DNA of 64,000 nt from Azotobacter salinestris. Lineage in GTDB: Bacteria; Pseudomonadota; Gammaproteobacteria; Pseudomonadales; Pseudomonadaceae. The stretch is from assembly GCF_009363155.1 (NCBI RefSeq), contig NZ_CP045302.1:1859001-1923000 (forward strand), read 5' to 3'. Made by a program: the position numbers and the translations under genes. Position 1 is the first letter of the stretch. The number at the start of each line of letters is the position of its first letter. Positions 18,151-26,907 of the stretch are shown one piece after another. A model generated the notes under the pieces. It ran no database searches. It was not told where the DNA came from and saw only the letters and a program-made list of their open reading frames with translations.

Positions 18151-18933
18151 ATGTCAGAGGAAACTCCCCGTCCGCTGCTGCAGGGCGCCAAGGCCCTGGT
18201 CACCGGCATGGCCAACGAACACTCGATCGCCTACGGCTGCGCTAAGGCCTTCGCCGAACTGGGCGCCGAACTGGCCATCACCTATGCCGACGACAAGACC
18301 CGCGGCTACGTCGAGCCCCTGGCCCAGGCCCTGAAGGCGCCGATCTTCATGCCGCTGGACGTCACCCGGCCCGAACAGCTCGATGCCGTGTTCGAGGCGA
18401 TCGAGCGGCAATGGGGCGGCCTGGACATCCTGGTGCACTCCATCGCCTGGGCGCCCAAGTCAGACCTGCAGGGCGGCCTGCTCGACTCCTCGGCGGCCGG
18501 CTTCGGCCTGGCCATGGATATCTCCTGCCACTCCTTCGTGCGCATGGCGCGTCTGGCCGCGCCCCTGATGAACAACGGCGGCACCCTGTTCGCCATGAGC
18601 TACTACGGCGCCAACAAGGTGGTGCCCAACTACAACCTGATGGGGCCGGTGAAGGCCGCGCTGGAGGCGTGCTGCCGCTACCTGGCCTACGAGCTGGGGC
18701 CGAAGGGCATCCGCGTGCACGCCATCTCCCCCGGCCCGCTGAAGACCCGCGCCGCCTCCGGCCTCAAGGACTTCGACCTGATGCTCAACGAGGCCGCGCG
18801 GCGCGCGCCGCTGGGAGAGCTGGTGGACATCATGGACGTGGGCTTCACCTGCGCCTACCTGGCCACCCCCTACGCCCGCCGCCTGTCCGGCGAGACGCTG
18901 TACGTGGACGGCGGGGTGAACATCATGGCCTGA
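18151..18933 (+). CDS. fabI: enoyl-ACP reductase FabI
   Basis: A 260-residue short-chain dehydrogenase-fold protein. It has the FabI nucleotide-binding start GAKALVTGMANEHSIAYGCA, the segment LVHSIAWAP and the catalytic Tyr-x6-Lys in NYNLMGPVKAALEA. The C-terminus SGETLYVDGGVNIM is typical. It reduces the enoyl-ACP double bond in fatty acid elongation. Its placement in an operon with acyl-phosphate enzymes rather than with other fab genes suggests an extra copy beside the housekeeping reductase. That would matter for triclosan-type inhibitors, but whether another reductase exists cannot be seen here. Confidence 0.93.
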   Translation: MSEETPRPLLQGAKALVTGMANEHSIAYGCAKAFAELGAELAITYADDKTRGYVEPLAQALKAPIFMPLDVTRPEQLDAVFEAIERQWGGLDILVHSIAWAPKSDLQGGLLDSSAAGFGLAMDISCHSFVRMARLAAPLMNNGGTLFAMSYYGANKVVPNYNLMGPVKAALEACCRYLAYELGPKGIRVHAISPGPLKTRAASGLKDFDLMLNEAARRAPLGELVDIMDVGFTCAYLATPYARRLSGETLYVDGGVNIMA

Positions 18934-18947
18934 GAAGCCCACGAACC

Positions 18948-20255
18948 ATGGGTATCCTGAAGGGATGGTCACGCCCGGTGCGTGACTGCGCAGTCGCTGG
19001 CCTGCAGACAGGCGAAGCGGTGTATCGAGGAGTCGGCCGGCCAGTCGCCTGGCTGGCCGCAAGCATGGCTCTGCTCGCCGGCTGCGGCGAAGCGCCCGCC
19101 CCGCCGCCACGCCCGCCCACCGAAGTGACGGTCCTGACGGTAACGGCGCAGGACACCCCGGTGGTCTTCGAATTCGTCGCCCAGACCCAGAGCTCCCGGG
19201 AGGTGGAAATCCGCGCCCGGGTCGAGGGCTTCCTGGAAAAGCGGCTGTACAACGAAGGCGATCTGGTGCAGGCCGGACAGGTGCTGTTCCAGATGGACCC
19301 CCGGCCCTTCGAGGCGGCGCTGCAGTCGGCCCGCGGCCAGCTCGCCCAGCAGCAGGCGCGCCTGGAGATGGCCAGGTCCGACCTGGTGCGCATCCGCCCC
19401 CTGGTGAAGATCGGTGCGCTGAGCAAGAAGAGCCTCGACGACGCCATCGGCACCGAGCGGCAGGCGCAGGCCGCCGTGCTTTCGGCCGAGGGCGAGGTGC
19501 GCACCGCGCAGCTCAACCTCGGCTACACCACCATCGCCTCGCCGCTCACCGGGGTGTCGAGCTTCGCCAAGCTGCAGGAAGGCAGCTACGTGACGCCGGG
19601 CGCAGCCGGCCTGCTGACCTACGTGTCGCAGGTGGACCCCATCTACATCAACTTCAGCCTCTCGGAAAACGAGATGCTGAAGTTCCGCAACGAGATCTCC
19701 GCCGGCCAGCTCAGGTTTCCGGCGCGCGACGACTTCGAGGTCGAGGTGGTGCTGGCCGACGGCACGCTGGTGCCCGAACGTGGCCACCTCAACTTCGCCG
19801 ACTTCTCCTTCAGCGAGGAAACCGGCACCTTCCTGATCCGCTCGGTACTACCCAACCCGAAGGGCCTGCTGCGTCCCGGCCAGTTCGTGCGTGCCCACGT
19901 CAAGGGCGCAGTCCGGCCCAATGCCCTGCTGGTGCCCCAGCGCGCGGTCCTGCAGGGCTCCAAGAGCCATTACCTGTGGGTGATCGGCGAAGGCGGCAAG
20001 CCCGAGCAGCGCATCGTGGAGATGGGCGACTGGCACGGCGACGACTGGTTCGTCGCCCAGGGCCTGCGTGCCGGCGAGCGCATCGTGGTCGACGGCGCGA
20101 TCCGGGTGGCGCCTGGCATCCCGCTGCAGATCGCCGAAGCCCGCCCTGCGGCGGGCGAAACAGGCAAGCAGCCGCGCCAGAAGGCAGCCGAGACCTGGCA
20201 CGGCGAGCAGGAGCGGCTGAAGGCCAGTCCGTCCGGCGCAGGCGCGACACCATGA
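18948..20255 (+). CDS. RND efflux periplasmic adaptor (MexA/AcrA type)
   Basis: A membrane-fusion protein of up to 435 residues. A hydrophobic segment with lipobox LLAGC (Cys46 from this start) is followed by the barrel-sandwich/lipoyl domain (VEIRARVEGFLEKRLYNEGDLV), an alpha hairpin (SARGQLAQQQARLEMARSDL) and beta-barrel/membrane-proximal domains. The unusually long N-terminus before the lipobox suggests that a GTG at 19020 may be the true start, giving a normal 22-residue signal. It links the inner-membrane pump encoded next to an outer-membrane channel; no TolC/OprM-type gene is in the operon, so a shared channel is inferred. Confidence 0.9.
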   Translation: MGILKGWSRPVRDCAVAGLQTGEAVYRGVGRPVAWLAASMALLAGCGEAPAPPPRPPTEVTVLTVTAQDTPVVFEFVAQTQSSREVEIRARVEGFLEKRLYNEGDLVQAGQVLFQMDPRPFEAALQSARGQLAQQQARLEMARSDLVRIRPLVKIGALSKKSLDDAIGTERQAQAAVLSAEGEVRTAQLNLGYTTIASPLTGVSSFAKLQEGSYVTPGAAGLLTYVSQVDPIYINFSLSENEMLKFRNEISAGQLRFPARDDFEVEVVLADGTLVPERGHLNFADFSFSEETGTFLIRSVLPNPKGLLRPGQFVRAHVKGAVRPNALLVPQRAVLQGSKSHYLWVIGEGGKPEQRIVEMGDWHGDDWFVAQGLRAGERIVVDGAIRVAPGIPLQIAEARPAAGETGKQPRQKAAETWHGEQERLKASPSGAGATP

Positions 20256-20268
20256 ACAGGCCGCCCCG

Positions 20269-23200
20269 ATGAGCATCTCCCACTACTGCATCGACCGGCC
20301 GATCTTCGCCTCGGTGATCTCCATCGTCATCACCCTGGCCGGGGCGGTGGCGATGTTCAACCTGCCGGTCGCCCAGTACCCGGACATCACCCCGCCGCAG
20401 ATCACCGTCTCGGCCACCTACCCCGGTGCCGACGCCGAGGTGGTGGCCAACAACGTGGCGGCGCCCATCGAGCAGCAGGTCAACGGCGCCGACGCCATGA
20501 TCTACATGAACTCGTCGAGTTCGGCGACCGGCAACATAACCCTCAACGTGTTTTTCGAGATCGGCACCGACCCCTCGCTGGCCCAGGTGGACGTGCAGAA
20601 CCGCGTCAACCTGGCCCTGCCGCAGCTGCCCTCGGCGGTGCAGGCCCAGGGCATCCAGGTGCAGAAGAAGTCCTCGGCGTTCATGATGGTCATCGCGGTG
20701 TACTCCCCGGACAACCGCTACGACAGCACCTACATCGCCAACTACACCAACCTGTACATCCTCGACGCGCTCAAGCGCATCCCCGGCGCCAACCAGGCGA
20801 GCATCTTCGGCACCCCCGACTACGCCATGCGCATCTGGCTCAAGCCCGACCGCATGGCCCAGCTGAAGATCACCGCCGCCGACGTGCAGCAGGCGGTGGC
20901 CAACCAGAACCAGCAGTTCGCCGTGGGGCGCATCGGCCAGTCGCCGACCGGCGAGGCGGTCGAGCAGTCCTTCGCCGTCACCACCAAGGGCCGGCTGACC
21001 GAGCCGGAGGAGTTCGAGAACATCATCGTCCGCGCCGCCAGCGGCGGGGCGGCCATCGTCCGCCTGCGCGACGTCGGCCGCGCCGAGCTGGGTCAGAAGG
21101 ACTACTCCCTGCGCAGCACCTACCAGGGCAAGCCGGCGACGCTGATGGCCGTCTACCAGCAGCCCGGCGCCAACGCCCTGGACGTATCCAACGCCGTCCG
21201 GGCGACCCTGGCGGAGATGGAGAAAAGCTTTCCCGCGGGCATCGAATACAGGATCGTGATGGACACCACCGCCTTCACCCGCGCCTCGATCAGCGAGGTG
21301 GTGCACACCTTCTTCGAGGCCCTGGTGCTGGTGGTGGTGGTGGTCTATGTGTTCCTGCAGAGCCTGCGCGCCACCCTGATCCCGGTGCTGGCGGTACCGG
21401 TGTCCATCGTCGGCACCTTCATCGGCATGACCGCCCTGGGCTTCTCGATCAACATGCTGACCCTGTTCGGCATGGTGCTGGCGATCGGCATCGTGGTGGA
21501 CGACGCCATCGTGGTGATCGAGAACGTCGAGCGCAACATGCACGTCCACAAGATGCATCCCAAGGACGCCGCCAAGCAGGCGATGGACGAGGTGGCCGGC
21601 CCGGTGGTGGCCATCGTCCTGGTGCTCTGCGCGGTGTTCGTCCCGGTGGCCTTCATGGGCGGCATCACCGGCCAGCTCTACAAGCAGTTCGCTATTACCA
21701 TCGCCATCTCGGTGGTGATCTCCGGCCTGGTCGCCCTGACCCTGTCGCCGGCCCTGGCCGCCCTGCTCATCAAACCCGCCCACGGGCAGAAGCGCGGCTT
21801 CTTCCGCTGGTTCGAGCGCAATTTCGAACGCATGACCGAGGGCTACTCCCGCGCGGTGGCCTTCATGATCAGGCGCTTTCTGCTCGCCCTGCTGCTGTTC
21901 GCCGGGATGCTCGTGCTGACCGTGCTGATGGCGCAGCGCATCCCCGGCGCCTTCCTGCCGCCGGAGGACCAGGGCTACTTGCTCGGCGCGGTGATCATGC
22001 CCGATGCCGCCAGCCTGGACCGCACCAGCGAGGTGGGCCGGGTGGTCAGCGACTACTTCATGCAGGACGAAGCCGTCGAGGGGGTGGCGGTGGTCAGCGG
22101 CTACAGCCTGCTGGACAGCCAGAACAAGAACAACGCCGGGGCCTTCTTCGTCGGCTTCAAGGATTTCGAGGAGCGCTACCAGGACGCGGAAAGCATCCGG
22201 GCGCAGAGCGCCCCGGCGGTCATCAAGGCCGCCGGCCAGGCTTTCTCCCGGATACGCGAGGGCCTCGTGGTGCCGGTCAACCCGCCCTCCATTCCCGGCC
22301 TGGGCACCACGGGCGGCATGGAGGTGTGGATCCAGAGCAAGGGCGACGGCACCATCGGCCAGCTCGCCGAGCTGGTGAACGACTTCCTGGCCGGGGCCAG
22401 GCAGCGCCCGGAACTCGGCGCCATCACCTCCACCTTCAACGCCTTCTCCCGGCAACTGCTCGCCGACGTCGACCGGGAAAAGGCCGAGACCCTCGGCGTG
22501 CCGGTGGAGGACGTGTACAGCACCCTGCAGACCATGTTCGGCTCGCTGTACGTGTCGCAGTTCAACAAGTACAGCCGCCTGTGGCAGGTGATCCTGCAGG
22601 CCGAGCCGGCCTACCGCCTCAAGGTCGAGGACCTGCAGCAGATCTACGTGCGCAGCCGCAGCGGCGAGATGATCCCGCTCAAGGCCCTGCTGACCACCCG
22701 CTACGTCACCGGCCCGGACCTCTTGACCCGCTTCAACAACTTCCCGGCGGTGAAGATCACCGCCAGCGCGGCGCCGGGCTTCAGCTCCGGGCAGGCGCTG
22801 GCGGCCCTCGAGGTGGTGGCCGCAGAGAGCATGTCCAGCGACTATGCCCTGGCCCTGAGCGGCGAGGCCTTCGAGGAGAAGAAGGCCGGCGGCACCAGCG
22901 CCCAGGTGTTCGTCTTCGGCCTGGTCATGGTGTTTCTGATCCTCGCCGCCCAGTACGAGAAGTGGTCGCTGCCGGTCGGCGTGCTGCTGGCGGTGCCCTT
23001 CGCGCTGTTCGGCGCGCTGCTGGCGATCCTCCTGCGCGGCCTGGTCAACGACGTGTACTTCCAGATCGGCCTGACCATGCTGGTGGCCCTGGCGGCGAAG
23101 AACGCCATCCTGATCTTCGAGTTCGCCGTGCTGAACCGCGAGAAAGGCATGTCGGTGTTCGACGCGGCGATGACCGCGGCGCGCGAGCGCCTGCGGCCCA

Positions 23201-23475
23201 TCGTGATGACCTCGCTGGCCTTCATCCTCGGCTGCGTGCCCCTGGCCATCGCCGTCGGCGCCTCGGAGAACAGCCGCCACTCGATCGGCACCGGGGTGAT
23301 CGGCGGCATGCTGGCGGCGACGGTGATCGCGGTGTTCTTCATCCCGCTGTTCTACTACCTGATCGAGCGGATTTCCGAGAAGACCGCGGGCAGGAAGCAG
23401 GCGCCGCCCGTCGAGCCGGCGCTGCCGGGCGGCGGCCTGAGCGGCGCGCCGCAAAGCCGGCGCGAGGACGACTGA
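20269..23475 (+). CDS. RND multidrug efflux permease, HAE1 family (MexB/AcrB type)
   Basis: A 1068-residue inner-membrane proton antiporter with the standard layout: N-terminal helix after MSISHYCIDRPIFASVISIV, a first large periplasmic loop, a transmembrane core with the relay-helix pair GIVVDDAIVVIENVERN (essential Asp-Asp), a second loop, and C-terminal helices with AAKNAILIFEFA. Together with the adaptor 13 bases upstream it forms an efflux pump for drugs, detergents or lipophilic metabolites. Adjacent pqi genes overlap or nearly abut, suggesting co-expression with lipid-transport functions. Confidence 0.95.
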   Translation: MSISHYCIDRPIFASVISIVITLAGAVAMFNLPVAQYPDITPPQITVSATYPGADAEVVANNVAAPIEQQVNGADAMIYMNSSSSATGNITLNVFFEIGTDPSLAQVDVQNRVNLALPQLPSAVQAQGIQVQKKSSAFMMVIAVYSPDNRYDSTYIANYTNLYILDALKRIPGANQASIFGTPDYAMRIWLKPDRMAQLKITAADVQQAVANQNQQFAVGRIGQSPTGEAVEQSFAVTTKGRLTEPEEFENIIVRAASGGAAIVRLRDVGRAELGQKDYSLRSTYQGKPATLMAVYQQPGANALDVSNAVRATLAEMEKSFPAGIEYRIVMDTTAFTRASISEVVHTFFEALVLVVVVVYVFLQSLRATLIPVLAVPVSIVGTFIGMTALGFSINMLTLFGMVLAIGIVVDDAIVVIENVERNMHVHKMHPKDAAKQAMDEVAGPVVAIVLVLCAVFVPVAFMGGITGQLYKQFAITIAISVVISGLVALTLSPALAALLIKPAHGQKRGFFRWFERNFERMTEGYSRAVAFMIRRFLLALLLFAGMLVLTVLMAQRIPGAFLPPEDQGYLLGAVIMPDAASLDRTSEVGRVVSDYFMQDEAVEGVAVVSGYSLLDSQNKNNAGAFFVGFKDFEERYQDAESIRAQSAPAVIKAAGQAFSRIREGLVVPVNPPSIPGLGTTGGMEVWIQSKGDGTIGQLAELVNDFLAGARQRPELGAITSTFNAFSRQLLADVDREKAETLGVPVEDVYSTLQTMFGSLYVSQFNKYSRLWQVILQAEPAYRLKVEDLQQIYVRSRSGEMIPLKALLTTRYVTGPDLLTRFNNFPAVKITASAAPGFSSGQALAALEVVAAESMSSDYALALSGEAFEEKKAGGTSAQVFVFGLVMVFLILAAQYEKWSLPVGVLLAVPFALFGALLAILLRGLVNDVYFQIGLTMLVALAAKNAILIFEFAVLNREKGMSVFDAAMTAARERLRPIVMTSLAFILGCVPLAIAVGASENSRHSIGTGVIGGMLAATVIAVFFIPLFYYLIERISEKTAGRKQAPPVEPALPGGGLSGAPQSRREDD

Positions 23476-23476
23476 G

Positions 23477-24091
23477 ATGAGCCTGGCCGAACAGCCCCTG
23501 GTCGCCTGCCACGACTGCGACCTGCTGCAGCGCGAGCCGCTCCTGCCCCAGGGCGGCGTGGTGCGCTGCCGGCGCTGCGGGGCGACCCTGCTGCGCAGCC
23601 ATCCGCGGAGCAGCGAACGCGCCCTGGCCTTCACCCTCGGCGCCCTGTTCCTCTTCATCCTCGCCAACGTCTTTCCCATCGTCGGCCTCAAGCTCAGCGG
23701 CGACTACATCCAGACCAACCTGCTCGGCGCGGCGCAGGCCATGTACGACAACGACATGCGCCTGGTCGCCGGATTGGTGCTGATCACCACCTTCGCCGCG
23801 CCCCTGGCGCAGATGCTGGCCATGACCTACCTGTTGCTGCCGGCCTGTCTTGGACGCCGGCCGCCGCAGGCCCGGCGCGTGTTCCGCGGCATGACCCTGG
23901 TCCAGCCCTGGGGCATGCTGGAGGTGTTCGTGCTCGGCATCCTGGTCTCGTTGGTCAAGCTCGCCCACCTCGCCGCCGTGGTGCCGGGGGTCGCCCTGTG
24001 GTCGTTCGGCGGGGTGATGCTGCTGATGGCCGCGGCCACCGCCTCCTTCGACGCCCGCGACCTCTGGGCGCGGCTGGAGGCGGCGCGATGA
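23477..24091 (+). CDS. pqiA: PqiA-family membrane protein, first copy
   Basis: A 204-residue protein with an N-terminal zinc-ribbon (CHDCDLLQRE...CRRCGATLL, two CxxC pairs) and four transmembrane segments. In E. coli PqiA two such units are fused in one chain; here the gene corresponds to half of it and the next gene to the other half. The family works with PqiB and PqiC in phospholipid-related transport across the envelope. The start is one base after the RND permease stop, indicating tight coupling. Confidence 0.9.
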   Translation: MSLAEQPLVACHDCDLLQREPLLPQGGVVRCRRCGATLLRSHPRSSERALAFTLGALFLFILANVFPIVGLKLSGDYIQTNLLGAAQAMYDNDMRLVAGLVLITTFAAPLAQMLAMTYLLLPACLGRRPPQARRVFRGMTLVQPWGMLEVFVLGILVSLVKLAHLAAVVPGVALWSFGGVMLLMAAATASFDARDLWARLEAAR

Positions 24092-24714
24092 AGGACCCGG
24101 CGAGCACCGCCCGCTGGCACCTGGCGACCTGCCACGGCTGCGGCCTGCTGAGCCGCGCAGGCACAGGCCACGCCGCCCGCTGCCCGCGCTGCGGCACGCC
24201 CCTGCACGCGCGCAAGCCGGAGAGCATCGCCCGCACCTGGGCCCTCATCGTCGCCGCGGCGATCCTCTACGTCCCGGCCAACCTGCTGCCGATCATGGAG
24301 ACCAGCTCCCTGTTCGGCGCCCAGAACGACACCATCATGAGCGGCGTGGTGTACCTGTGGGTGTCGGGCTCCTGGCACCTGGCTCTGGTGGTGTTCATCG
24401 CCAGCATCGTGGTGCCGATGGCCAAGCTGATCGCCCTGGTCATCCTGGTGCTGTCGGTGCAGCTGCGCGCCCGCTGGCAGCCGGTGCAGCGCACCCGCCT
24501 CTACCGCCTGGTCGAGCTGGTCGGACGCTGGTCGATGCTCGACGTCTACGTGGTGACCCTGCTGGTGGCCCTGGTGCAGCTCGAGGCCCTGGCGACCATC
24601 CGCCCCGGCCCCGGCGCCCTGGCCTTCGGCGCCGTGGTGGTGCTGACCATGTTCGCGGCGATGAGCTTCGATCCGCGCCTGATCTGGGACTCCATGGAGA
24701 AGAACGATGCCTGA
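24088..24714 (+). CDS. pqiA: PqiA-family membrane protein, second copy
   Basis: A 208-residue protein, start overlapping the previous stop (ATGA at 24088). It has its own zinc-ribbon (CHGCGLLSRAGTG...CPRCGTPLH) and four membrane segments, including NLLPIMETSSLFG, a signature of the family. It pairs with the preceding gene to make the two halves of PqiA, and its 3' end overlaps pqiB by 8 bases. Confidence 0.9.
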   Translation: MKDPASTARWHLATCHGCGLLSRAGTGHAARCPRCGTPLHARKPESIARTWALIVAAAILYVPANLLPIMETSSLFGAQNDTIMSGVVYLWVSGSWHLALVVFIASIVVPMAKLIALVILVLSVQLRARWQPVQRTRLYRLVELVGRWSMLDVYVVTLLVALVQLEALATIRPGPGALAFGAVVVLTMFAAMSFDPRLIWDSMEKNDA

Positions 24715-26326
24715 TACACCTCCGGCTTCCGATCTGTCCACGCTGCCGGAGGCCGAAACGGCGCCCCGCTCGCGCTGGCGGCCGCAACTGGTCTGGCTGG
24801 TGCCGCTGGTGGCGGCCCTGATCGGCGGCTGGCTGGCGATGAAGTCGATCCTCGAGCAGGGGCCGGTCATCGGCATCGTCTTCAAGAATGCCGAAGGCCT
24901 GGAGGCGGGCAAGACCAAGGTCAAGTACAAGGACGTGGACATCGGCCTGGTCACCGCCGTGACCCTGTCCAAGGATCTCAGGCAGGTGGAGGCCACCGCG
25001 GAGCTGGTCAAGGACTTCCAGCCCCATCTGGTCGAGGACACCCGCTTCTGGCTGGTCACGCCGCGCATCTCCGGCGGCAGCGTCTCGGGGCTCGGCACCG
25101 TGCTGTCCGGCGCCTTCATCGGGGTCGACGTGGGCAAGTCGAGCCGCGCGCAGAGGACCTTCACCGCCCTGGAGGTGCCGCCGCTCATCCAGATCGACAC
25201 CCCGGGTCGGGAGTTCGCCCTGCACAGCGCCGACCTGGGCTCCCTGGCGATGGGTTCGCCGGTATTCTTCCGGCGCCTGCAGGTCGGCCAGGTGGTCGGC
25301 TATCAGCTCGACGAGAACGGCCGCGGGGTGAGCCTGAAGATCTTCGTCAATGCGCCCTACGACCGTTTCGTCACCGACAACACCCGCTTCTGGAACGCCA
25401 GCGGAATCGACGTCAAGCTCGGAGCCGGCGGCATCGAGGTGGATACCCAGTCGCTGGCCTCGCTGCTGCTGGGCGGCGTGGCCTTCGAAACGCCGGAGGA
25501 GGCCGTTGCCCTGCCAGCCGCCGCCCCCGACACCCGCTTCGAGCTGTTCGCCGATCGCACCCGGGCCCTGCGCAATCCCGAACGCGACGTGTTGAAAATG
25601 GTCCTGCTCTTCGACGAATCCCTGCGCGGCCTGGAGGTGGGCGCTCCGGTGGACTTCCAGGGCATCGCCCTCGGCGAAGTGTCGGCCATCCGGGTGGAAC
25701 TGGACCCGGTCAGCCGGCGGATCATCATGCCCGTCGAGATGAACCTCTATCCGCAGCGGTTGCGCCTGCGCTCCAAGGAAAAAGATCAACCCCCGCTGTC
25801 GGACGAGGCGCGCAAGCGTTTCCTGGACGACATGGTCGCCACTGGCCTGCGCGCCCAGCTGCGCAGCGGCAACCTGCTCACCGGCCAGCTCTACGTCGGC
25901 CTCGACTTCTTCCCCCGGGCGGCCACCGCCAGAATTCAGTGGGACAGCGATCCGCCGCAGCTGCCCACCACGGTGGGCAGCCTGGGCGAACTGCAGGCGT
26001 CCCTGCAGCGCGTCGCCGGCAAGCTGGAAAAGCTGCCGCTGGAACAGATCGGCGCCGACCTGCGGCAAACCCTGCAGACCACCAGCCGCCTGCTGCACCG
26101 GCTGGACACCCAGGTGGCTCCCGAGGTCGTAGCTACTCTGGGCGAGGCGCGCAAGGCCGTGGACACCGCCCAGGGCATGATGGCCGATGACGAGCCCCTG
26201 CAGCAGGACACCCGCGAGGCGATCCGCGAGCTGGGGCGCACCGCCAAGTCCCTGCGTGCCCTGGCCGACTATCTCGAACGCCACCCCGAGGCGCTGCTCT
26301 GGGGCAAGAAGAGGAATCAGCAATGA
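24707..26326 (+). CDS. pqiB: PqiB-like MCE-domain protein
   Basis: A 539-residue protein with one N-terminal transmembrane helix (about residues 27-46, QLVWLVPLVAALIGGWLAM) and three successive MCE domains starting near residues 53, 165 and 290 (for example GPVIGIVFKNAEGLEAGKTKVKYKDV). A C-terminal helical region (about 430-539) would form the needle. PqiB hexamers make a tunnel for lipids between the inner and outer membranes. It overlaps pqiA2 and pqiC, so the three products should be made together. Confidence 0.93.
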   Translation: MPDTPPASDLSTLPEAETAPRSRWRPQLVWLVPLVAALIGGWLAMKSILEQGPVIGIVFKNAEGLEAGKTKVKYKDVDIGLVTAVTLSKDLRQVEATAELVKDFQPHLVEDTRFWLVTPRISGGSVSGLGTVLSGAFIGVDVGKSSRAQRTFTALEVPPLIQIDTPGREFALHSADLGSLAMGSPVFFRRLQVGQVVGYQLDENGRGVSLKIFVNAPYDRFVTDNTRFWNASGIDVKLGAGGIEVDTQSLASLLLGGVAFETPEEAVALPAAAPDTRFELFADRTRALRNPERDVLKMVLLFDESLRGLEVGAPVDFQGIALGEVSAIRVELDPVSRRIIMPVEMNLYPQRLRLRSKEKDQPPLSDEARKRFLDDMVATGLRAQLRSGNLLTGQLYVGLDFFPRAATARIQWDSDPPQLPTTVGSLGELQASLQRVAGKLEKLPLEQIGADLRQTLQTTSRLLHRLDTQVAPEVVATLGEARKAVDTAQGMMADDEPLQQDTREAIRELGRTAKSLRALADYLERHPEALLWGKKRNQQ

Positions 26327-26907
26327 AGCGTCGCGCTCCGCTCCTGCTCGCCGGCCTGGCCCTGGCCGCCCTCGGCGGCTGCGCCAGCGCTCCCGAGGAG
26401 CGTTTCTACACCCTCAGCGCCGTGGCCGAACCGGCGACGGCCACGCGGGCCTATACCGTGAGCGTGGGACCGGTCAACGTGCCCGAGATGGTGGACCGGC
26501 CGCAGCTGGTGCTGCGGCTCGCCGCCAACCGGGTGGAGATCCTCGAGCAAGCGCGCTGGGCGACCCCGTTGCCGAGCGGCATCGGCCAGGTCGTCGCCGC
26601 CAATCTGGCCCGGCTGCTGGGCGGTACCCGGGTGGCCGCCTATCCGCAGAGCGCCGTGTCCGATCCCGACTACCGGGTGGCAGTGGACGTGCAGCGCTTC
26701 GAGTCGGCACCCGGCACCGCGGCCAGCCTCGACGCCCTGTGGACGATCCGCAGCGCCAGGGGCGCGCTGGTCAAGGCCGGCCGCTCGACGATCGACGAGC
26801 CGGCCAGGGGCGGCGACACCGAAGCCCTGGTGGCAGCCCACGACCGCGCCCTGGCGGCGCTGAGCCGGGACATCGCCCGCGCCCTGCCGGCGATGGCCTC
26901 ACCCTGA
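26323..26907 (+). CDS. pqiC: PqiC-like outer-membrane lipoprotein
   Basis: A 194-residue protein with signal peptide and lipobox ALGGC (Cys20), then the PqiC/YmbA domain (ERFYTLSAV, VSVGPVNVPEMVDRPQLV, LPSGIGQVVAANLARLL). It is thought to cap the PqiB needle at the outer membrane. It is the last gene of the run from 13645. Its 3' end overlaps the convergent permease gene by 9 bases, so a terminator must lie inside coding sequence or be absent. Confidence 0.92.
   Translation: MKRRAPLLLAGLALAALGGCASAPEERFYTLSAVAEPATATRAYTVSVGPVNVPEMVDRPQLVLRLAANRVEILEQARWATPLPSGIGQVVAANLARLLGGTRVAAYPQSAVSDPDYRVAVDVQRFESAPGTAASLDALWTIRSARGALVKAGRSTIDEPARGGDTEALVAAHDRALAALSRDIARALPAMASP

Noticed and set aside
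19900..23691. 1263-codon minus-strand open frame opposite the RND pump
   Set aside because: Rich in His, Asp, Gln and Gly without any family features, entirely antisense to the RND permease; a GC-driven shadow.
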